A stretch of 64,000 bases of DNA, taken from positions 17,482 through 81,481 of the forward strand of contig JBEPTZ010000005.1 in NCBI GenBank assembly GCA_041691815.1. Reading direction: 5' to 3'. Positions 55,350 through 62,346 of this stretch are shown here, one piece after another. The notes under the pieces were generated by a model, which ran no database searches, had not been told where the DNA came from, and saw nothing but the letters and a program-made list of their open reading frames with translations. Each line of letters begins with the position of its first letter. Position 1 is the stretch's first letter. The position numbers and the translations under genes were made by a program. The DNA is from 70-18 sp041691815 (GTDB lineage: Bacteria > Pseudomonadota > Alphaproteobacteria > Acetobacterales > Acetobacteraceae).

Positions 55350-56722
55350 CCGGGGTCTGCCATGGCCGCGTGCAATGCGGCGAACCCCGCCTCCAGGCCG
55401 CACGTCTCGTCCCGCCGCTGGCGCAGCACTGCCTCGATCCGCGGCGCCAGCAGTACCGCCTCATCCACCGCCGGGTCCGTCCCCGGCCGATAGGCGCCCA
55501 GCCGGAGCAGGTCGGCCATGTCCTCGTAGACCGCCAGCACAGCGCGGGCCCGACGGGTCAGCGTGTTCTCCGCCTCGCTGTTGCATCCGGGCACGGCGCG
55601 CGACAGCGAGCGCAACACATCGACAGCCGGGTAGCGTCCGCGCTCGCCGATCCGCCGGTCCAGGATCACATGCCCGTCCAGGATGCCACGCACCGCATCG
55701 GCCACCGGTTCGTTATGGTCGTCGCCTTCCACCAGCACGGTGAACAGCGCGGTGATCGCCCCGGCGCCGTCGATCAGCCCCGGCCCCGCCCGCTCCAGCA
55801 GGCGCGGCAATTCGGCGAACACGCTCGGCGGATAGCCCCGCGTCGCCGGCGGCTCCCCGGTCGACAGCGCGATCTCGCGCAGCGCCAGGCAAAACCTGGT
55901 GACACTGTCCATCAACAGCAGCACGTTGCGGCCGGCGTCGCGGAAATGCTCGGCGACCGTCATGGCGGCGTGCGCGGCCTCCCGGCGCATCAGCGGCGGC
56001 ATGTCGGAGGTTGCCACCACCACCACCGAGCGCGCCAGCCCGTCGGCGCCCAGATCGTCCTCCAGGAATTCGCGCACCTCGCGCCCCCGCTCGCCCACCA
56101 GCGCCAGCACCGCGACGTCGCAACCGGTCTGCCGCGCCAGCATCGCCAGCAAGGTCGATTTGCCGACGCCGGAACCGGCGAACAGTCCCAGCCGCTGCCC
56201 TTGCCGGCAGGTGGCGAACAAGTTCAACGCTCGCACGCCCAGGTCGATCCGCGGCCCCAGCCGGGCCCGCCCGGTCGCCGCCGGTGGTGCCGCCCGCACC
56301 GGGCGCAACACCGGGCCGCGCGGCAACGCACCTTTGCCGTCCAGCGGCCGTCCCAGCGGATCGATCACCCGCCCCACCCAGGCATCGGACACCGCCAGGG
56401 TGCCAGGTGCCGGCGGCATGCTGGCATAGACCGAGCCGCCCGGCCCGAGCCCTTCGGCCGCGCCATAGGTCATGGCCTGGCATACCCCGCCGCGAAATCC
56501 CACGATCTCGGCCGCGACCTCCTGCCCTGCCCGCCCGGCAAGGCGGATCCGGTCGCCAATCGCCACATGGCGGGGCAACCCCGCAACCTCTACGGCCAGA
56601 CCGGAAACCGCCGCCACACGGCCCTCCAACCAGCCGAGTGGCGTTGCCCGATCGCATCCACCTGCACCGCCGATGGCCGCAGCGGCATGCGCTATGCGCG
56701 CCGTAGTGCTGTTTCGTCGCAT
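55346..56722 (-). CDS. fliI: Flagellum-specific ATPase FliI
   Basis: A 458-residue F1-beta-like ATPase that powers export of flagellar parts. Walker A is GLFAGSGVGKSTLL near residue 175, with NVLLLMDSVTRFCLALREI and GYPPSVFAELPRLLERAG, the signature of type III export ATPases. The N-terminal barrel and C-terminal domain are complete. The ATG at 56722 opens just below an A/T-rich region shared with ctrA. It overlaps fliJ. No other flagellar genes are in the window, so the cluster is split. Confidence 0.92.
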   Translation of the reverse strand: MRRNSTTARIAHAAAAIGGAGGCDRATPLGWLEGRVAAVSGLAVEVAGLPRHVAIGDRIRLAGRAGQEVAAEIVGFRGGVCQAMTYGAAEGLGPGGSVYASMPPAPGTLAVSDAWVGRVIDPLGRPLDGKGALPRGPVLRPVRAAPPAATGRARLGPRIDLGVRALNLFATCRQGQRLGLFAGSGVGKSTLLAMLARQTGCDVAVLALVGERGREVREFLEDDLGADGLARSVVVVATSDMPPLMRREAAHAAMTVAEHFRDAGRNVLLLMDSVTRFCLALREIALSTGEPPATRGYPPSVFAELPRLLERAGPGLIDGAGAITALFTVLVEGDDHNEPVADAVRGILDGHVILDRRIGERGRYPAVDVLRSLSRAVPGCNSEAENTLTRRARAVLAVYEDMADLLRLGAYRPGTDPAVDEAVLLAPRIEAVLRQRRDETCGLEAGFAALHAAMADPG

Positions 56723-56883
56723 TTTTTATCTTTCGCTAAGAATTGCAGCAAATTCTCAAATATGCAGAGAAATCAATTCATTCCTGCGGATTTAATAGAA
56801 AATACCCGCATAAGATGAAAAATTGGTAGCAATCCGCACGTTCGGGTGTTAAATACAACTTACGGTAGTTGATAGGAACTCCC
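56723..56883. promoter_or_regulatory. Divergent A/T-rich promoter region of fliI and ctrA
   Basis: The 160 bases between the two start codons are far richer in A/T than the window average, with runs such as ATTTTTTATC and TTTAATAGAAAATA. It must contain both promoters. A likely CtrA box is annotated separately; clear -35/-10 pairs could not be fixed. Confidence 0.6.
56849..56863 (+). promoter_or_regulatory. Candidate CtrA-binding box upstream of ctrA
   Basis: TTAA-N7-TTAC, one base from the Caulobacter CtrA consensus TTAA-N7-TTAA, 20 bases before the ctrA ATG. It could mediate autoregulation, or repression given its position near the start. Confidence 0.5.
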
Positions 56884-57642
56884 ATGCGCGTCCTTTTGGT
56901 TGAAGATGATGTCACGACGGCACGAGGCATCGCCCTCATGCTCAAATCGAGCAATGCGGTGGTCGACCAGGCCGAAACCGGCGAGGAGGCCCTCGAACTG
57001 GTCCGCCACTACGATTACGATATCGTGGTGCTGGATCTCATGCTGCCGGATATGGAGGGCTATGAGGTGGTTCGCCGGATGCGCGCCAGCCGCCTGGATG
57101 TCCCGGTCCTGATCCTCTCCGGCCTCACCCGCCCGCAGGCCAAGGTCAAAGGGCTCGGAATGGGTGCAGACGACTACATCACCAAGCCGTTCGACAAGGC
57201 CGAACTGATCGCCCGCATGCAGGCCATCGTCCGCCGCAGCAAGGGCTTCAGTCAACCGACCCTGCGCATCGGCCCCTTGCAACTCAACCTGGACAGCCGC
57301 GAGGTCCTCGTCGCCGGCCGTCAGGTCCATCTGACCGGCAAGGAATACGCCATCCTGGAACTGCTGGTGTTACGCAAGGGTATGGTCCTCACCAAAGAGG
57401 CGTTTCTGAACCATCTCTACGGCGGCATGGATGAGCCGGAGATGAAGATCATCGACGTTTTCATCTGCAAGCTGCGCAAGAAACTGGCCCAGGCCGGGGC
57501 CGATGGCCTCATCGGCACAGTCTGGGGCCGCGGCTACATGCTTCGGGAACCCAGCAGCGACGATGCACGGGTTCCCCCGATTCACACCATCAGCGAACCC
57601 GCGCCACAGCCACGCGCGGCCATCGCAGCAGCACTGTCTTGA
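56884..57642 (+). CDS. ctrA: Cell-cycle response regulator CtrA
   Basis: A 252-residue OmpR-type regulator and master cell-cycle and flagellar regulator in alphaproteobacteria. The receiver domain has the acidic pocket EDDV and phospho-acceptor Asp51 in IVVLDLMLPDMEGYEV, then Lys in DDYITKPFDKAEL. The winged-helix output domain contains the CtrA signature LTGKEYAILELL, FLNHLYGGMDEPEMKIIDVF and KLRKKL, nearly identical to CtrA in other alphaproteobacteria. The last 25 residues are Ala/Pro-rich. AGGAA precedes the ATG. It is divergent from fliI, a CtrA-type target. Confidence 0.95.
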   Translation: MRVLLVEDDVTTARGIALMLKSSNAVVDQAETGEEALELVRHYDYDIVVLDLMLPDMEGYEVVRRMRASRLDVPVLILSGLTRPQAKVKGLGMGADDYITKPFDKAELIARMQAIVRRSKGFSQPTLRIGPLQLNLDSREVLVAGRQVHLTGKEYAILELLVLRKGMVLTKEAFLNHLYGGMDEPEMKIIDVFICKLRKKLAQAGADGLIGTVWGRGYMLREPSSDDARVPPIHTISEPAPQPRAAIAAALS

Positions 57643-57835
57643 ATCCGTATCCGGCGACGCATGGTGCGAAGGCGGCGGAGAAGCCAGAAGCGGTCGGCAG
57701 CGGCTTGCCCACATCTACCTCGCAACGGCCGTTCGGCCCCAGCCGCCGCCACATCCTGCGCGGCCCGCCCGGCGGCAATCGTCGCGGGGCAAGCGCTACA
57801 CGAGTGGGGGCATCCTTGTTGAAGAGCCCTCTCGG

Positions 57836-58633
57836 CTAATGCCGCATCAATACCGGCACTGAAGCGTTATCGAGCACATGCCGCGTCATGCCGCCAAGCA
57901 GCGCCTCTCGCCAGGTACTATGGGTATAGGCGCCCATCACCAGCAGGTCGTCGCCATCACGCGCCATCGCCGCCAGCACGGCGGCGCCGAAATTGCCCGC
58001 CGGCAGCACGCAAGGTGTCGCGGCAATGCCGTGCTCCATCAAGGCAATGCCGTGCTCCATCAAGATAACAGGCAGCGCCTCCTCGCCGAACACGCGGATA
58101 CGATTGGCCCGACGCAGCAGCGGCAATGCTGCCAATATCGCCTTCTCGGCCCTTCCATCCGCCTTGAACGCGATGGCGATGTTGCGGCCGAATGTCCCCG
58201 CGAGCGCCGGCGGCACCACCAGCACCGGTCTGCCGGAGGCAAACAGCGCCGCATGGCCGATAGCGCGGGAAGCGGCTGTGTCGCCTTCCTCGGGCCGGGC
58301 GATCACCAGATAGTCGGCGGACCTGCCCTGGGCCGCAACAAGCTCAGCCGGATCGCCTTCCTCCACCCGCAGATCGACGCCTGGCACCGTGGTACACGCA
58401 TCCCGCAATGCCGCCAGCCGTGCCTGCTCGGCGGCATCCCAAGCAGCCCGTCGCTCGGTGGTCAGCACCTCTTCGGTCAGCATGATGTTGGCGACCGCCG
58501 GCACCCGCACCGCCAGCGCCTCCAGCACCGCCCCACCGAGCAACCCCGCCAGCCGTAACGCGGCGGCCAGTTCGGCGGGCGCCGCCCCGGGGCGGTCCAG
58601 CAGTATCAGCGCCGTTTGGCGTGCGCCGCTCAC
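57836..58633 (-). CDS. Universal stress protein (tandem UspA-like)
   Basis: A 265-residue protein with a C-terminal UspA fold: DDLLVMGAYTHSTWREALLGG and HVLDNASVPVLMRH, the ATP-binding-type GxxxHS pattern in modified form. The N-terminal half resembles a second, degenerate Usp domain (TALILLDRPGAA, DYLVIARPEEGDT). A 21-base tandem duplication near residue 200 repeats IALMEHG. The GTG start overlaps the crcB stop by three bases (GTGA), so it should be co-expressed with the fluoride channel. Its role in fluoride stress is inference. Confidence 0.82.
   Translation of the reverse strand: MSGARQTALILLDRPGAAPAELAAALRLAGLLGGAVLEALAVRVPAVANIMLTEEVLTTERRAAWDAAEQARLAALRDACTTVPGVDLRVEEGDPAELVAAQGRSADYLVIARPEEGDTAASRAIGHAALFASGRPVLVVPPALAGTFGRNIAIAFKADGRAEKAILAALPLLRRANRIRVFGEEALPVILMEHGIALMEHGIAATPCVLPAGNFGAAVLAAMARDGDDLLVMGAYTHSTWREALLGGMTRHVLDNASVPVLMRH
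58022..58063. repeat. 21-base tandem duplication inside the universal stress gene
   Basis: Two perfect adjacent copies of a 21-base unit (58022-58042 and 58043-58063), with a partial third copy after it. It is in frame and adds seven residues (LMEHGIA), the kind of change produced by replication slippage. Confidence 0.9.
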
Positions 58634-59037
58634 CCCGGCTGACCCAGCACATGGCGCGCGGCCAGCGCCAGCCCGGCCGAATACCCAGCCGCCGCCGCCA
58701 GCACACAGACGATCACCGACAGCGCAACATTCCCCAGCGCCTCGCTCGCCCTTCCGTCGCGGAGCAATTCCAGGGTCTGCAGACTGAACGAGGAAAACGT
58801 GGTGAACCCGCCGCAGAAACCCACCATCAGGAACACTCGCAGTTCCGATGGGGCGGCAAACCGCCCGCCCGGTGCGGTCATTGTGGCGATCAACCCAATG
58901 ACGAACGAACCCACAACGTTGATCAGAATGGTGCCCCAGGGGAATTGCGGCCCGGTCAGCCGAGCAACTGCGCTTGCGGCATAAAACCGCCCCATGCTGC
59001 CGAGCGCGCCGCCCAGTGCGACCCAGAAATAGTCCAT
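58630..59037 (-). CDS. crcB: Fluoride ion channel CrcB/Fluc
   Basis: A 135-residue, four-helix membrane channel that exports fluoride as a dual-topology dimer. Signature parts are GGALGSMGRF at the first helix, WGTILINVVGSFVIG with the key Asn, and GFCGGFTTFSSFS, the break and Phe box of Fluc proteins. GGAGGAG lies upstream of the ATG at 59037. A fluoride riboswitch lies 94 bases ahead, and the universal stress gene overlaps its stop. Confidence 0.95.
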   Translation of the reverse strand: MDYFWVALGGALGSMGRFYAASAVARLTGPQFPWGTILINVVGSFVIGLIATMTAPGGRFAAPSELRVFLMVGFCGGFTTFSSFSLQTLELLRDGRASEALGNVALSVIVCVLAAAAGYSAGLALAARHVLGQPG

Positions 59038-59130
59038 CGGCCTCTCCTCCCGTCGCACCACGATGTCGCACCGGCCGGGCGGCGAGGCAGCGGGCCAGAC
59101 ATGCCCCACCGCCACGGCCTGGCCATGTGC

Positions 59131-59181
59131 GGTAGGAGTCATCAGCCTCTGCGGCGGTTCATGGGGGACCCCATCCCCAGA
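59131..59181 (-). ncRNA. Fluoride riboswitch (crcB motif)
   Basis: On the minus strand, GGGGATGGGGTCCCCC is followed by AACCGCC and then GGCTGATGACTCCTAC, the conserved order and bases of the fluoride aptamer. GGGGTC can pair with GACTCC as the distal stem and the pseudoknot partners are in place. It lies 94 bases before crcB in the right orientation. Identified from memory of the consensus, with the gene downstream as strong support. Expected to switch on crcB and the stress gene when fluoride binds. Confidence 0.9.
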
Positions 59182-59416
59182 CGCAAGCGTTACGGCCAGC
59201 CGCCGAGCGCGTCAATCCACCATCAGGGCGGCTCGCGACCAGAACTGCCTCCCCGCTGAAAGGCGACGCCGGAAGGTTCCGCTGAGGTGACCGCACCACT
59301 CAGGGGCGGCCCGGCGCTGATGCGGCGCGGGCGATCGCACCGTCACAAACTGGATCTGAAATCGGGTACGGCGTTCCTCACAGCCCGACGGCGCGGATAT
59401 CGGGCGATGCTCGCTT
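59182..59416. other. Gene-free stretch upstream of the fluoride riboswitch
   Basis: Contains the promoter for crcB on the minus strand. No coding frame is convincing: an 80-codon frame at 59212-59451 begins inside a hairpin and resembles nothing known. No further RNA was recognised. Confidence 0.4.
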
Positions 59417-59456
59417 AGAGCGTGTCCGGTGATGATAGAATCACCGAACACGCTCT
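59417..59456. terminator. Long palindrome at the end of the TonB-like gene
   Basis: AGAGCGTGT and ACACGCTCT, then CGGTGAT and ATCACCG, pair around GATAGA with a single C/A mismatch, for 16 bp of stem. The TAG stop of the TonB-like gene at 59455-59457 overlaps it. Likely terminator between same-direction genes, and similar in style to the REP-like repeats. Confidence 0.65.
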
Positions 59457-60288
59457 AGCGGAGCGTGAAACGAACAGGGATTTCGATCCGGGCGGCGACC
59501 GGATGGCCGGCCCGCCGTCCTGGTTCGAAAGCCCAATTGCCGACGGCGTCCAGCGCTGCGCGGTCGAGCATGGGATGCCCGGAGGAGCGCAGCACGCGCA
59601 TGTCGTGTGGCGCGCCGGTCGGGTCCAGCAGCGCGCCGATCAGCGCCTCGCCCTGGGCGTGCGACGCGATGGCGCGGCGGGGGTAGTCCGGCGGGCGTGG
59701 CGGTACGCGAAATCGCGGGCTGGCGATCAGGATCGGCCCGGTGTCCGTCGCCGGCGCGGACATCGCGGCTGGGCCGGGCAGAGCGGAGGCTGGCGGAACC
59801 GAAGTCGGTTCGACGCGGGAGGGTTTGCCAATGACGCCCTTGACGGCCGCGCGATCGATGGGGCGGGTGTGCTTCTGATATTGCGGCGGTGTGGGTGCTG
59901 GCGCCGGCATGGGCACCGGCGGGACCGTTGGGTCCGCGAGAACGGCAGCCATGCCGGCGGCCGGCGGCACCGCCAGCGCATCGGGCGGCGGTTGCGGTTG
60001 TGGCGCAACATCACCCAGGTCGGCCGACGCTGATCGGATGGTGGACTCGGGCGAGATCGCCAGTTGAATACTGATGGCGGTTGCGCCGACGACAGGCGCC
60101 GGTCGGGTGGCCGGCAGCAGCAGTGTCGCAACTAGGCCAGTCGCCAGCAGCGTGGCATGGCCGAACAGCGACACCGCCAACGATCCCACGCTGCGCTGCC
60201 AGGGCGCCGGTGGCCGCCGGCGGAGCGCAACCCGCGGCGCGCGGGGCATGGCATGGCCCGACATCGTGCTACCGACACAAGCGAACAT
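59455..60288 (-). CDS. TonB-family energy-transducing protein
   Basis: A 277-residue protein with one N-terminal membrane helix (SLAVSLFGHATLLATGLVAT), a long Pro-rich periplasmic spacer (residues about 85-170) and a TonB C-terminal domain: PPDYPRRAIASHAQGEALIGALLDPTGAP, split here for length, then VLRSSGHPMLDRAALDAVGNWAF. It would couple proton motive force to outer-membrane receptors. exbB, exbD and a receptor are not adjacent. The start is uncertain: ATGs at 60288, 60264 and 60249 are in frame and none has a good ribosome site. Confidence 0.85.
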   Translation of the reverse strand: MFACVGSTMSGHAMPRAPRVALRRRPPAPWQRSVGSLAVSLFGHATLLATGLVATLLLPATRPAPVVGATAISIQLAISPESTIRSASADLGDVAPQPQPPPDALAVPPAAGMAAVLADPTVPPVPMPAPAPTPPQYQKHTRPIDRAAVKGVIGKPSRVEPTSVPPASALPGPAAMSAPATDTGPILIASPRFRVPPRPPDYPRRAIASHAQGEALIGALLDPTGAPHDMRVLRSSGHPMLDRAALDAVGNWAFEPGRRAGHPVAARIEIPVRFTLR

Positions 60289-60624
60289 TGGTCACTGAGT
60301 CGCGGCAGCGCAGGGTGTGCGCGCTGCGGATCAAGCCGGTACCGACCAGCCCGCTCACGCTCGGCGAAACGATGTGTCTGGCATCGAGCACATTGATGTT
60401 CCCGGCACCCGTCTGGAAGTTGGTGTTCACCGTATCATGCACGATGAGGCCGAGCGTCGCATAGCCCAAGGGCCACGCCGCACCTCGACGTCCACGTCGC
60501 GACGCCTCTGCCCAGCGCGCCGGTTCGTGGATACAGCGTGCAAGGTCCGTCGGATCGTCAGGTGATGTCTGGATGCCGCATTGGCGTCAATGCGTGTGAG
60601 TTGCGCTTGAACTGCGCGGAAATT
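60289..60624. other. Gap upstream of the TonB-like gene
   Basis: A minus-strand frame at 60269-60469 (66 codons, TTG start) reads LGYATLGLIVHDTVNTNF and NINVLDARHIV, which has protein-like composition but no recognised family. It may be the remnant of a gene or chance. Nothing else is seen between the MFS transporter stop and TonB-like start. Confidence 0.35.
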
Positions 60625-61788
60625 TCAGCCGGTCGGCGCGGGGCGCAGGAACAACAGCAGCGCCGAGGCGACGGCGGCGAGCGCCGCGGCAGCAAGGAAC
60701 AGCGTGTCGGCCGGCAGCGTATCAACCAGCGGCGCCGTTAGTGACGGGGCAGCCGCCTGCGCCAGCAGCACCGGCACCGCGAGCCAGCCGAGCAGCGCCG
60801 CGTAGCCGGACGGGCCCAGCACCAGCATCGGCAAGGTGCCGCGGTTGATGGTGAGGATGCCGTTGCTCATGCCGTAGAACAGCGCGAAGCCGAATACCGC
60901 CAACGGCTGCCCGGTCAGCAGCAACAGCGCACCGGCGGGAAACAGCAGCGCGCCGAGCCGGGCGCGGGCCATGGTGCCGAGCCAGGGGGCCAGCACCCAT
61001 TCCAGTACCCGGCCGGCGACCTGTCCCGGGCCGATCAGCATGGCGGCGAGCAGCGCCTGGTGGGCGCCGAGGCCAAGGCCGCCCATCAGCAGCAGCACGT
61101 TGGCGGCGACCGCCGAGGTGATGAACCAGCGGATGGAAAAGAACGTCGCCATGCAGGCCACCATGGCACGGCGGGCGCGCCCGGCAGGCGGTGGCACGGT
61201 GGGGCGGCGGGGTTCAACGACGATGCCGTGGGGGATGGCGGCCAGCAGCAGCGGCAGGTTCAGCACCAGTTGCACCGCCGCGTAGACCAGCAGGGTGCCG
61301 CGCCAACCCAGCGCCGGCAGCATGGCAGCCCCGGCCGGCCAGCCAACGGTGCTGGCGAAACCGGCGATCAGCGTGATGCCGGTAATGGTCGGGCCGACGG
61401 CGCTGCCAAGCAGACTGCCGGCAGTGGCGAAGGCGGCATCGTACAGGCCGAGCGCCATGCCGACGCCCATCAGCGTCCAGGCGGCGTACCAGCCGACCAG
61501 GCCATGCGCGCTGGCCATCAGCGCGAGGCCGGCGGCCAGCACCAGCGTGCTGGCGGCCAGCGGCGCACGGCCGCCATGCCGCCCGATATGGCGGCCAACC
61601 TGCGGCGCGCAGAAACCGGTGATCAGCAGCGCCCATGAGAACCCGCCGAGCGCCGCCGCCGGGGTGATGCCGATATCCTGCGCGGCCGGGCCGGCGATCA
61701 CCGCCGGGACGTAGAAGGCGGTCGCCCAGGAGAGCAACTGGTTGGTGCCGAGAGCGAACACGAGGCGGCGTGGGCTGGGCGGGGACAT
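60625..61788 (-). CDS. Major facilitator superfamily transporter
   Basis: A 387-residue, twelve-helix permease. Loop 2-3 has the MFS pattern in APQVGRHIGRHGGRAPLAA and the second half a matching loop. YGMSNGILTINRGTLPML is typical of the MFS group that includes oxalate/formate-like and YfmI-like carriers. The ATG at 61788 is preferred; the longer frame to 61869 adds a basic stretch without family support. It is divergent from a LysR-type gene 98 bases away that likely controlled it. Confidence 0.85.
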   Translation of the reverse strand: MSPPSPRRLVFALGTNQLLSWATAFYVPAVIAGPAAQDIGITPAAALGGFSWALLITGFCAPQVGRHIGRHGGRAPLAASTLVLAAGLALMASAHGLVGWYAAWTLMGVGMALGLYDAAFATAGSLLGSAVGPTITGITLIAGFASTVGWPAGAAMLPALGWRGTLLVYAAVQLVLNLPLLLAAIPHGIVVEPRRPTVPPPAGRARRAMVACMATFFSIRWFITSAVAANVLLLMGGLGLGAHQALLAAMLIGPGQVAGRVLEWVLAPWLGTMARARLGALLFPAGALLLLTGQPLAVFGFALFYGMSNGILTINRGTLPMLVLGPSGYAALLGWLAVPVLLAQAAAPSLTAPLVDTLPADTLFLAAAALAAVASALLLFLRPAPTG

Positions 61789-61886
61789 CGGCCGGGCGGC
61801 TCCGTTATGTATGCGGATGGTACGCGAGGCAGCGGCCGGTGCGAAGAAAGTTTTCCGCATGCGCCGCATCGGAATAAGTTCCGCTT

Positions 61887-62346
61887 ATGGACATGCCGAC
61901 GCTTCGCCAGCTTCGCAGCTTTGTCACCGCGGTGGAACGCAGCAGCATCACCGAGGCGGCACGGGTGCTGCACCTGACGCAGCCGGCGGCGAGCCAGCAA
62001 TTGCGAGAACTGGAGCGCATTCTGGGCACCAGGCTGCTGGAGCGGGCCGAAGGGCGGGTGATGCCGACCGCGGCCGGGGCGGCGCTGCTGGGCGCGGCGC
62101 GGCGGGCGCTGGCGGCCGGCGAGGAGGTTGCCGCAACCGCACTGGCGTGGCGCGGCGGCGACACCGGCCGGGTGCGGCTGGGCACCGGGGCGACGGCCTG
62201 CATCTATCTGCTGCCGCCGGTGCTGGCGGCGGCGCGGCGGGCAATGCCGGGGCTGGAGATCGTGGTGGCAACCGGCAACACGCCGGAGATTCTGCGCCAG
62301 GTACAGGAGGGCAGGCTCGATCTGGGGCTGGTGACACTGCCGCGGG
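61887..62346 (+). pseudogene. LysR-type regulator, disrupted by an insertion sequence
   Basis: The N-terminal 153 residues are a normal LysR protein: helix-turn-helix in MPTLRQLRSFVTAVERSSIT and LTQPAASQQLRELERILGT, the linker, and the beginning of the effector domain (RVRLGTGATACIYLLPPVL, GRLDLGLVTLPR). Homology stops abruptly at about 62346, where IS21-type sequence begins; the frame then runs on into the insertion with unrelated residues. The distal half is expected beyond the right edge. It is divergent from the MFS transporter. It cannot make a complete effector domain. Confidence 0.85.

Noticed and set aside
55346..56722. F1 ATP synthase beta subunit or virulence type III ATPase
   Set aside because: The export-ATPase signature and linkage to fliJ and ctrA favour FliI; no other secretion genes are seen.
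59038..59142. N-terminal extension of CrcB
   Set aside because: The longer frame starts within the riboswitch sequence; GGAGGAG and the family start support 59037.
59212..59451. 79-codon minus-strand frame
   Set aside because: It starts within the palindrome at 59417-59456 and has no family resemblance or ribosome site.
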